Shown one piece after another: positions 1-6,778 of a stretch of 10,706 bases of DNA. The stretch lies in contig JALGWB010000046.1 in assembly GCA_025774405.1 (NCBI GenBank), positions 1 to 10,706 on the forward strand, written 5' to 3'. This DNA is from a bacterium (lineage in GTDB: Bacteria; Arandabacterota; Arandabacteria; Arandabacterales; Arandabacteraceae). A program made the translations under genes and the position numbers. Within the stretch, counting starts at the first letter, position 1. Each line of letters begins with the position of its first letter. The notes below the pieces were generated by a model, which had not been told where the DNA came from, searched no databases, and saw nothing but the letters and a program-made list of their open reading frames with translations.

Positions 1-556
1 CAACACTGGCAGCCTCACCGGGCACTTTAACCAGAATCGTGAAGAATTCATCGGGCAGAATACTCGGTAGCCCCTCAGGCGGTGCAGGAACATTCTCATC
101 ATTGGGGATGAGATGGATGAGCCTGCTGAGCATCAGCACGGCCAATTCTCTGTCAATAATCCGAAAAGCCTGAATAACCTTCTGCTCACCGCAGCTCAGG
201 ATGTATCTCAACCATCTTCTTGCTTTCTCATCATCTATCCTGTCCCTCCGCCACAGCTCAACATCCAGAATGAATCTGAGCTGTGTTGGGGTCGTCAGAG
301 CAAGAAGAGGTAAGGCATCCGCCTCGCCAACTGCCTTGATGGTCAGTAAGACTTCCTCATCAGGCAGAGCCTGAACTATTTGCCCGGCAGCTTCTGACTC
401 CTTCACTATACGAAGTCGTTCAGACCAGCCTGAAGCAAGAAAGATCTCAACCTGCTGATCAACCGGCAGGGCCGCCAACCTTTGTCTGAGCTCCTCATCA
501 TTGAGCCGTGAGATCTCATGTACCAAGCTCTCGGGTAGTTTCCGCCTGGTTATCAT
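1..556 (-). CDS. DUF6178 family protein, 5' part only
   Basis: This minus-strand reading frame stays open from an ATG at 556 to the window edge (185 codons) and has no stop, so the C-terminal part lies outside. The product starts MITRRKLPES and is rich in Leu, Asp and Glu. It contains the phrases QALPDEEVLLTIKAVGE (about residues 62-78), DALPLLAL, TPTQLRFILDVELWRRDRID and ARRWLRYIL. These match the pattern I know from DUF6178 proteins: 'LP..d...l.kevG.edaL.LLaLas.eQ..f.LDl..W..D'. The family's function is unknown to me; members are predicted soluble helical proteins. The start is supported by GGAGAG four or fewer bases upstream and by the absence of an earlier in-frame start nearby. The gene is transcribed divergently from the operon beginning at 721. 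The family call is from recalled sequence pattern, not a search. Confidence 0.8.
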   Translation of the reverse strand, partial: MITRRKLPESLVHEISRLNDEELRQRLAALPVDQQVEIFLASGWSERLRIVKESEAAGQIVQALPDEEVLLTIKAVGEADALPLLALTTPTQLRFILDVELWRRDRIDDEKARRWLRYILSCGEQKVIQAFRIIDRELAVLMLSRLIHLIPNDENVPAPPEGLPSILPDEFFTILVKVPGEAASV

Positions 557-657
557 CGCTCTCCAAGATGAAACAACACCGTTCCAAAGGTTACACCTAC
601 CATCCTCATTTCTATATTATACTAAATGGGTTATTAGGCAGAACAGTTTTGCGATTG
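557..657. promoter_or_regulatory. Divergent AT-rich promoter region
   Basis: This is the gap between the divergent starts at 556 (minus) and 721 (plus). On the minus strand, TATAAT at 621-616 is a perfect -10 hexamer for the DUF6178 gene and would give a leader of about 50 nt. I see no good -35 at 16-18 bp. On the plus strand, TATACT at 618-623 is a possible -10 for the operon, again without a convincing -35. The two -10-like hexamers overlap, so transcription in the two directions could be mutually exclusive. Assignment rests on hexamer matches alone. Confidence 0.4.
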
Positions 658-720
658 ACCGACGGCTTTGGTCGGTGAGAAAATCCCCGAAGGGCTTTTT
701 CTCAGCTTTAGTGGAAAGCT
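658..720 (+). promoter_or_regulatory. Structured 5' leader with three adjoining hairpins
   Basis: Three inverted repeats lie end to end directly before the ATG at 721. The first pairs ACCGAC (658-663) with GTCGGT (671-676). The second pairs TGAGAAAA (676-683) with TTTTCTCA (697-704), and its top contains CCC-CGAA-GGG (685-694). The third pairs AGCTTT (704-709) with AAAGCT (715-720). The third stem covers the only Shine-Dalgarno-like bases (GGAAAG, 713-718), so folding would hide the ribosome binding site. The second hairpin has an A-run before and a T-run after its GC core, resembling a weak intrinsic terminator. A role as translational control or attenuator is inferred; I recognise no known riboswitch class. 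Confidence 0.4.
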
Positions 721-1806
721 ATGATAAAGACACTTTTCGTGATCGGTCATGAATATCATCGCGCATCCCTCGATCCGGTTTGCCAGGTGATGAGATCTCG
801 CGGCTATTATGACATCTACTTTACCTGCACAGATGAAAGGGAGCGCAGGTTCTTGATATTCCAGCGATCACTGAGCAAGAAGGTAGAAGAACGGCTGCGG
901 GCCGAAGGCTACAAGACGACATCGGACCGAAGCGGCTTCGATGTGATCATAACAGGAGACGTCTTTAAGGACGCCGGTCCATACGGTGATAGTCTCCTCT
1001 GCTTGATCAACCACGGCACAGGTATCAAGACAATTCTATATCGCCTCCTCAAGAAGCATCAGCACACAAGATACGCAATTTTCGTCGAAGGTCCCTACCG
1101 CAAACGCCGCATAGAAGATCTTGGGGTGAAGGGATCTTCGGAGGTTTTCATTGTGGGCTATCCGAAACTGGATCCCATCTTCCAGGACAGGCTTTCCAGG
1201 GACGCCATAAGACGAAAGTGGGGACTTGATCCATCAAGACCGACGGTTCTTTTTGCACCAACATATAAGCCAACCTGCCTTGATAGGATAAAGGAGAAGA
1301 TCCTACCGGCAACTGCGGATTACAATCTCATAATCAAGCTGCACCCCTATAGCTGGCGTGGCAAATATGCACCTCATTGGCACCACAAAATCTATGAAAA
1401 ACACGTACAGCATTATCCCCATGCTGTGCTCATCCCTCCTGACGAACACAATATATTGCCCTTCATCCACGTTGCTGACACGATGATAAGCGAGGCTTCG
1501 AGCACAATTTTTGAGTTCCTAGCGCTCGGGAAAGTTGGTATCATCTTCGATCTCGATTGTGAAAGGCTCAGGCATCATGACGGCACGCCGTTGCTTGACG
1601 AAGACAACCGACGCTTCCTGGAGGGTGCTTTCGTTCACATAAGTTCCGCTGATGAAATTAGAGATGCGATCAGAGAGGCTCTCAATCCAACACGAGCGAT
1701 GCTTGAAAGGATTGAAACCTTTCGCAATGAGCTCTTTAGCGGGCTCGACGGAAGGGCTTCTGAGAGAATTGTCGACACAATTGAGGATCTGCTGGGAAAG
1801 AGATGA
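721..1806 (+). CDS. TagB/TagF-like CDP-glycerol glycerophosphotransferase family protein
   Basis: The 361-residue product fits the Glyphos_transf family (GT-B-like fold), whose characterised members transfer polyol phosphate from CDP-glycerol or CDP-ribitol to a cell-surface acceptor. Visible family motifs, in order, are NHGTGIKT (97-104), GYPKLD (146-151), VLFAPTYK (176-183), KLHP (206-209) and SEASSTIFEFLALGK (257-271). The His of HGTGIK and the His of KLHP correspond to the two catalytically important histidines known in TagF. There is no signal peptide or obvious membrane helix, so it is probably cytoplasmic or membrane-peripheral. It opens the operon and overlaps the nucleotidyltransferase gene by 4 nt (ATGA), suggesting coupled translation and a shared pathway. 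The actual donor and acceptor are unknown; CDP-inositol or another CDP-polyol is possible given the neighbour. The ribosome binding site is weak (GGA five bases before the ATG) and lies in a hairpin. Confidence 0.85.
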   Translation: MIKTLFVIGHEYHRASLDPVCQVMRSRGYYDIYFTCTDERERRFLIFQRSLSKKVEERLRAEGYKTTSDRSGFDVIITGDVFKDAGPYGDSLLCLINHGTGIKTILYRLLKKHQHTRYAIFVEGPYRKRRIEDLGVKGSSEVFIVGYPKLDPIFQDRLSRDAIRRKWGLDPSRPTVLFAPTYKPTCLDRIKEKILPATADYNLIIKLHPYSWRGKYAPHWHHKIYEKHVQHYPHAVLIPPDEHNILPFIHVADTMISEASSTIFEFLALGKVGIIFDLDCERLRHHDGTPLLDEDNRRFLEGAFVHISSADEIRDAIREALNPTRAMLERIETFRNELFSGLDGRASERIVDTIEDLLGKR

Positions 1807-2552
1807 ACAAGTGTAAGAGGGCGATTGTCCTGGCTGCAGGGAAAGGCACTCGTGTGAGAGCCATTGCAACTGATGTCCCAAAATGCCTCATGCATCTGGG
1901 AAGCAAACGGATCATCGAATGGATAATAGAATCCCTTTCAATCGCGGGCATCAACGACATAACCATAGTCACCGGCTTCGGCGCTCGGGCGATGCATCAA
2001 GCCCTTAAGGACGGCAACTACCCGCGGGTGAATCTGAGCTATATCCATAATCCTAAGTGGCGTGAGCCCAACGGGATTTCACTTTACTGCGTCGAACGCC
2101 TGATAGGGGCTGGTGAACGCTTCCTGACGCTCATGTCCGACCATCTCCTGCCACCGCAGATCATCAGAAGTGTTGCCTCGGCGAGAACAAGCAAATGCGT
2201 GCTGGCAGTCGAGACCAATCTTGGCAATGTTTTTGACCTCAGCGACGCAACCAAGGTGAGAATAGCCAATGGCCACGCCGTAGCCATCGGCAAGAAACTG
2301 AGGAGATATAATGCTGTCGACTGCGGTCTTTTCAGATTCGATGCCCGGGTCTTCAGGGCACTTGAAGATGCCTTCCAAACGGGCAGGAAAGCTCTGACCG
2401 ATGGTGTGCGCAATCTCATCAAGAATGGGGATCTTGAGGTGCTGCCGATCAGCGACAATTCCTTCTGGATTGACATCGACACACCTAAGGCTTATCACAT
2501 GGCTCTTAATGAGCTTGAGCGTTTTCGTCTCCAACTCAGAAAGGGAAAGTAA
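1803..2552 (+). CDS. Nucleotidyltransferase, inositol-1-phosphate cytidylyltransferase-like
   Basis: The 249-residue product is a single-domain NTP transferase. It has the nucleotide-binding loop LAAGKGTR (10-17), the PK of DVPKCL (24-29), NGISL (90-94), the metal-binding segment MSDH (111-114) and the second catalytic region FWIDIDT (221-227). Several details resemble the cytidylyltransferase half of archaeal and Thermotoga IPCT/DIPPS enzymes: the NG-S-L after the nucleotide site, D-x-S-DATKVRI (145-154), GKKLRRYNAVDCGLF (163-177) and the WIDIDT end. IPCT makes CDP-inositol from CTP and inositol-1-phosphate. The usual partner, a CDP-alcohol phosphatidyltransferase (DIPPS) domain, is absent; a TagF-like transferase lies upstream instead. 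Substrate is inferred; a sugar-1-phosphate or phosphocholine cytidylyltransferase is the main alternative. The start overlaps the previous stop and has GGGAAAGAG directly upstream. The enzyme should be cytoplasmic. Confidence 0.8.
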   Translation: MNKCKRAIVLAAGKGTRVRAIATDVPKCLMHLGSKRIIEWIIESLSIAGINDITIVTGFGARAMHQALKDGNYPRVNLSYIHNPKWREPNGISLYCVERLIGAGERFLTLMSDHLLPPQIIRSVASARTSKCVLAVETNLGNVFDLSDATKVRIANGHAVAIGKKLRRYNAVDCGLFRFDARVFRALEDAFQTGRKALTDGVRNLIKNGDLEVLPISDNSFWIDIDTPKAYHMALNELERFRLQLRKGK

Positions 2553-4696
2553 TGCAGAGAACTATCCTTGTTTACATCGCACTTCTTGCAATCGTACTGA
2601 CAGGCACCAGCTTCGCCAGCAATCTTCACCATGCCTTAGCGATTTCGGTTTTTCCACAGGATAAAAGTCTCCTGGCAACAGATTCTCTGTTCTTGCCAGC
2701 CGATCTCATCGATGGAGATGAAGTGAGACTGCTTCTCAATAGATCGCTACACATCGACAGAGTCAGATCAAACGCTCCGGTATCAAATTGGTACACCCAG
2801 GAAGATCTAGACCCTGAGACATTTGTATCTGAGCCAGACTCAGAAGATATAGAGCTCATCAGAAGGGCCAAGGGTATTTTCATTCAATTTGACAGAGATT
2901 CCTTGCCGCAAGCCCTCATCATCACAATCACCTACTCCGGTGTAATTTACGACAGTCTAAAGGCACCGCCTCGAGCCTACGCCAAGGGATTCGGCAATAC
3001 CACGGGACTGATCGACGAGAGGGGTGTCTATCTGACAAATGAGTCGCTCTGGTACCCTTTGGCATTTGACCAGTGCTTCACATTTGACATGGTGGTTGAT
3101 GTGCCGAAGGACTGGATGGCAGTGACTCAAGGTGGCCGAAGATATGAGCGGGTTGAGGTCATTGATGACGAGGAGCGTGTGGTAGCAAGGTGGATAGAGC
3201 CAAACCCCGGACCGGAGCTCTACCTTGTGGCAGGCAGATACTACAGGTATGAAACCAATCACAACAGCACCTTGATAATGGTATACCTCTATCAGCCCGC
3301 CGATAGCCTGGCAACAACCTATATCGATGCCACGAAGAATTATCTTGGGATGTATGAGAACCTGATTGGCGGATATCCATATGATAAATTTGCGCTGGTG
3401 GAGAATTTCTGGCAGACAGGCTTTGGTATGCCATCCTTTACGCTTCTGGGAAGCAAAGTCATTCGCCTGCCATTCATAGTTAGAACCTCCTACGGTCATG
3501 AGATTCTTCACAACTGGTGGGGAAACTCCGTCTATGTTGACTATGACAATGGCAACTGGTGTGAAGGCTTAACAACCTATCTTGCGGATTACCTTTATAA
3601 GGAGAAGATGGGCGAAAGCCAGGCAAGAGATTATAGACATCATACCCTTATAGCATTCCGAAACAGCGTCACCCCCGAAAAGGACTTTCCCCTGAGGGAA
3701 TTCCGGGAGCGCCATGATGCGGCATCCCAGAGTGTTGGCTACGGCAAGTCGCTCATGGTCTTTCATATGCTCCGGAACTGTCTGGGCGATAGTCTCTTCT
3801 GGGAAGTTTTGCGTCATTTCTATGGTACCTACACGTTTAGAATCGCTTCCTGGGGGGACATTGAAGCCAGCATTCGTGCTGTCACTGGACAGAATTTTTC
3901 CTGGTATTTTGATCAATGGGTAAACCGAACAGGCGCTCCTTCGCTAAGGTTATCCAGTCCTCGCTGGCAGCTCGATGGTGACGCCTACAGGGTTGTCTTC
4001 ACCCTTACCCAGGATGAGCCTCCGTATGTCCTCGATGTTCCGGTCAGGATCAAGACAACCCAAGGCTACGAGCAAAGGGTGTTTCGTCTGGCTGATCGTG
4101 AGAGTACATACGTTGTCGGGCTGGGCTCACAGCCCCTTTTGCTCGAAGTTGATCCGGATTACGACCTGTTCCGCAATCTCTACCCTGAAGAAGTGCCGAT
4201 AACACTTGGTGCGCTTTTTGGACAGGATTCAACCGTCGCAATTGTTGGCAATGGGGAGGACAGCAGTAGCCGAACCAAATTGCATTCGGTCGCTGTCTCC
4301 TGGGGGCTTGAAGGGAGAGTCTTTCTTGAAGATGATGTCGATAGCGAAGGGCTTCTGAACAAACCTATCTGGCTCATGGGATTTGGTAGCCTGATGGATA
4401 CCTTGTTGAGTCATCTGGACCAAGTGAAAATCGATCATCAACAAATCACAATCGATAGCACATCCTTCGACCTCAAGGACAATACCGTTGTGCTTGCCAT
4501 TGCCGATCCGAGCAATCGGCAGCATGCTATTGGTGTCATCCTCAGCAAGGATATCGAATCACTTACCCCTCTCGCACCGAGATTGCCTCACTACAGCCGC
4601 TATAGCTATGTAGTATTCACCAAGACAGAAGCTATCCTTAAAGGCATATGGCAGGTTGGCAGCAGCCCACTGACATTTGAATTCAACAAGAGGTAG
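2552..4696 (+). CDS. Secreted M1-family (gluzincin) metallopeptidase
   Basis: The 714-residue product has a signal peptide (MQRT, a hydrophobic stretch, then SFA-S near residues 20-23), so it is exported to the periplasm or surface. An M1-type N-terminal beta domain is followed by the catalytic domain: zinc motif HEILHNWWGN (H316, E317, H320), third ligand in NWCEGLTTY (E338), and the catalytic Tyr region GYGKSLMVFHML (Y397). The C-terminal part (about 470-714) is a beta-rich extension. Two features are unusual. The spacing is HEXXH-x17-E, one residue shorter than the usual x18. The exopeptidase signature GXMEN is replaced by GFGMPS (290-295), which lacks the Glu that binds a free N-terminus. 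I recall close bacterial relatives sharing both. True aminopeptidase activity is therefore uncertain. The ATG overlaps the previous TAA by one base, with AAGGG six bases before it. Confidence 0.9.
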   Translation: MQRTILVYIALLAIVLTGTSFASNLHHALAISVFPQDKSLLATDSLFLPADLIDGDEVRLLLNRSLHIDRVRSNAPVSNWYTQEDLDPETFVSEPDSEDIELIRRAKGIFIQFDRDSLPQALIITITYSGVIYDSLKAPPRAYAKGFGNTTGLIDERGVYLTNESLWYPLAFDQCFTFDMVVDVPKDWMAVTQGGRRYERVEVIDDEERVVARWIEPNPGPELYLVAGRYYRYETNHNSTLIMVYLYQPADSLATTYIDATKNYLGMYENLIGGYPYDKFALVENFWQTGFGMPSFTLLGSKVIRLPFIVRTSYGHEILHNWWGNSVYVDYDNGNWCEGLTTYLADYLYKEKMGESQARDYRHHTLIAFRNSVTPEKDFPLREFRERHDAASQSVGYGKSLMVFHMLRNCLGDSLFWEVLRHFYGTYTFRIASWGDIEASIRAVTGQNFSWYFDQWVNRTGAPSLRLSSPRWQLDGDAYRVVFTLTQDEPPYVLDVPVRIKTTQGYEQRVFRLADRESTYVVGLGSQPLLLEVDPDYDLFRNLYPEEVPITLGALFGQDSTVAIVGNGEDSSSRTKLHSVAVSWGLEGRVFLEDDVDSEGLLNKPIWLMGFGSLMDTLLSHLDQVKIDHQQITIDSTSFDLKDNTVVLAIADPSNRQHAIGVILSKDIESLTPLAPRLPHYSRYSYVVFTKTEAILKGIWQVGSSPLTFEFNKR

Positions 4697-4700
4697 AGAC

Positions 4701-6404
4701 ATGGCTAGAGTCGTTATGATTGTGATGGTTGCGCTGAGTCTCAACGCTCCGGCGCTCTCAAATGAAGGGACGCATACTCTTGCCCAGCGCCTTGAAGAGC
4801 ATGTTGCATTTCTGGCAAGCGATTCGCTCGCTGGTCGCCTCGTTGGAACCCGCGGCATAGAGACTGCAACCAACTACATTACCGATCACTTTGTCAGTAC
4901 GGGTCTTGAGCCACTTTTCGGTGATTCATATCGCCAGGAGTTTGAAATCCAATTCGGACGTGAAGTGGTCAATACACCCAAACTTGAAATCGGCAAGCTG
5001 GATCTGACTTACAGCAGGGAATTCGAAGTGGTTCCGATCTCGGCAAGCGGTCAGGCTGAAGGCTCAGTTGTGGTTTCACTTGGGGTCCCATCCGAGCCCG
5101 CAGATCTTGAAGGGAAGATTCTGTTCAGTCTGTGTGACCCACGTGTGGAAGCCGAGCGCTGGACAATGGTTGGTCAGGACGGTTTACTCAACTGGATGGC
5201 TGAGATAACAGCTGATGCCCACGATCGTGGTGCTCAGGCTGTGGTCTTCGTGACACGGGAGAGCCAAGTCCACTTTCCAATAAGGTGCCAGTATGACATT
5301 GCCGACCTGTGTGTTGTTGAAACATCGGAGAAAGTCTTTGAGAGGATTTTTGGAGCAATCCCCCCGATTGAGCCTGGAGAAGCACACGAATACCCTGACA
5401 GGTTATGCCACATCGAAGTCGAGGTCACCACTCGCAAGGTCAAAGTAGCCAACATTGGCGGGCTCCTGAGGGGGAAATCTGAAGAGTATATTGTCATCGG
5501 TGCCCACTATGACCACTTGGGTTATGGTGAAATCGCTTCTTCGACACCATGGCGACGGGAGGTCCATAACGGAGCTGATGACAATGCATCAGGTGTGGCA
5601 GTTCTGCTGGAGGCAGCCAGGCTTATGGCCCAAAACCAGAAGCCCGATAGGTCGATTGCATTCCTGAGTTTTACAGCTGAGGAGCTTGGAGCAGTGGGTT
5701 CTGAATACTTTGTCAAGCATCCTCCCTTCGCCATTGAGAGCGTTGTTGCCATGATCAATCTAGATACGGTCGGACGACTGGAAAAAGGGCGTTTGATCGT
5801 CTTCGGTGCAAGAAGTGCCAGGGAATTCGAGACGATCATAGGCGAGATTGACGCAGAAGTTCCAGCTGAGCTCATCCAGAAGGAAGAGATTTTTGGTTTC
5901 AGTGATCAGAATCCCTTCTATTCGAGAGGAATTCCCTCCATCCATATCTTCACAGGTGCCTATGACGACTATCACTCACCAGATGATGATTGGAGCAATC
6001 TCAACTATGAAGGCATGGGACTTATCACCTCAATAGTTGTCGACCTGGCCAGCAGGCTGAGCTCGGCAGAAACCCATATAACACCTGTCGTGATGGCAGA
6101 ACAGCCTAAACCCAAAGGGGGAGGTGGGCGAGGGGCCTTCCTCGGTATCGTACCTGACTTCACGTATGAAGGAACTGGTGTCGGCATAAAGGGGACCATC
6201 CCTGATAGTCCGGCCAGGATCGCTGGACTCCAGCCCGGCGATGTCATTGTTAGCGTCGACGGGCAGCCCATCGCCGATCTAAAGGGTTTGATGTATGCGC
6301 TTACGAGCAGAAAGCCTGGAGATGAGATAGAAATCAAGGTTATGCGCGCTTCGCAGGCACTTGTAAAGCATGCAGTCCTTGGCATACGTTCGCAACGGAA
6401 GTAG
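4701..6404 (+). CDS. Secreted M28-family metallopeptidase with C-terminal PDZ domain
   Basis: From the ATG at 4701 the product is 567 residues. I prefer this start to an upstream in-frame ATG at 4677 because it has GAGG seven bases before it, avoids a 20-nt overlap with the M1 gene, and places a clean signal peptide (MARVVMIVMVALSL, cleavage near 18-20) at the N-terminus. An inserted, PA-like region lies at about 100-240. The M28 metal site is complete: GAHYDHLG (H269, D271), GADDNASG (D293/D294), TAEELG (E327, E328), NLDTVG (D355) and YHSPDD (H425). A Gly-rich linker (PKPKGGGGRG) leads to a PDZ domain (about 480-560) with FLGIVPDF, AGLQPGDVIVSVDGQPI and PGDEIEIKVMRA. Family members are aminopeptidases or carboxypeptidases acting on peptides outside the cytoplasm; the PDZ may bind C-termini of substrates or partners. 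It follows the M1 gene by 4 nt. Confidence 0.92.
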   Translation: MARVVMIVMVALSLNAPALSNEGTHTLAQRLEEHVAFLASDSLAGRLVGTRGIETATNYITDHFVSTGLEPLFGDSYRQEFEIQFGREVVNTPKLEIGKLDLTYSREFEVVPISASGQAEGSVVVSLGVPSEPADLEGKILFSLCDPRVEAERWTMVGQDGLLNWMAEITADAHDRGAQAVVFVTRESQVHFPIRCQYDIADLCVVETSEKVFERIFGAIPPIEPGEAHEYPDRLCHIEVEVTTRKVKVANIGGLLRGKSEEYIVIGAHYDHLGYGEIASSTPWRREVHNGADDNASGVAVLLEAARLMAQNQKPDRSIAFLSFTAEELGAVGSEYFVKHPPFAIESVVAMINLDTVGRLEKGRLIVFGARSAREFETIIGEIDAEVPAELIQKEEIFGFSDQNPFYSRGIPSIHIFTGAYDDYHSPDDDWSNLNYEGMGLITSIVVDLASRLSSAETHITPVVMAEQPKPKGGGGRGAFLGIVPDFTYEGTGVGIKGTIPDSPARIAGLQPGDVIVSVDGQPIADLKGLMYALTSRKPGDEIEIKVMRASQALVKHAVLGIRSQRK

Positions 6405-6407
6405 AGG

Positions 6408-6767
6408 GTGCCACACGAAAGACACATCACTTATGTGCTCCTGCTCTTCTTATCATCTCCAAGGCGCCTCAGAGTTGGAAGCCTTGGCAGAATCACTCTG
6501 AAGAGAGGCATCTATCTCTACGTTGGAAGTGGAGGCAGGTCACCATGGAAAAGGCTCCGCAGGCACCTGGCAAGAAACAAGAACAAGTTCTGGCACATAG
6601 ACTTTCTGTCCACCGAGGCAGATGTCCTTGGAGCCTTTATTTTCGAATCGGGACTGAAACTTGAGTGTGTCATAGCATCTTCGCTGGGAACAGTTTTACC
6701 GTCGATCAAGGACTTTGGCTCATCGGATTGTAAATGTTACTCTCACCTCTTTTTCTTTGAAACATAA
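6408..6767 (+). CDS. DUF123 (GIY-YIG superfamily) protein
   Basis: This is a 119-residue protein of normal length for DUF123. It shows the GIY-like strand TYVLLLF (8-14), RVGSLGR (22-28), the YIG-like strand GIYLYVGSG (34-42), RRHL (51-54), WHIDFL (62-67), LEC (85-87) and the family signature FGSSDCKC-x-SHLFFF (103-117). DUF123 proteins belong to the GIY-YIG nuclease superfamily and in some archaea are joined to endonuclease III, suggesting a DNA-repair role, but no activity is established to my knowledge. The start is GTG at 6408, supported by GGAAG at 6397-6401 with a 6-nt spacer. There is no signal peptide, so it is cytoplasmic. It is placed 3 nt after the M28 gene and 11 nt before the repeat-protein gene, which is odd company for a putative nuclease. 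Confidence 0.88.
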   Translation: MPHERHITYVLLLFLSSPRRLRVGSLGRITLKRGIYLYVGSGGRSPWKRLRRHLARNKNKFWHIDFLSTEADVLGAFIFESGLKLECVIASSLGTVLPSIKDFGSSDCKCYSHLFFFET

Positions 6768-6778
6768 AGGGGGTTAGC

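Noticed and set aside
113..313. Short plus-strand reading frame near the window start
   Set aside because: It lies antisense inside the DUF6178 gene, which has clear family motifs and a ribosome binding site; the short frame has no recognisable motif.
685..694. CCCCGAAGGG shared with the macro-gene leader (minus strand, about 10182-10192)
   Set aside because: The shared stretch is only ten bases of a simple CCC-loop-GGG hairpin, and the flanking sequence differs, so chance is the better explanation.
501..752. Plus-strand frame of 83 codons crossing the divergent promoter region
   Set aside because: It overlaps the DUF6178 start, the AT-rich promoter and the start of the TagF-like gene, and its product has no family-like features.
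4677..4700. Upstream in-frame ATG for the M28 peptidase
   Set aside because: It would add eight charged residues ahead of the signal peptide and overlap the M1 gene; the ATG at 4701 has a better-placed ribosome binding site.
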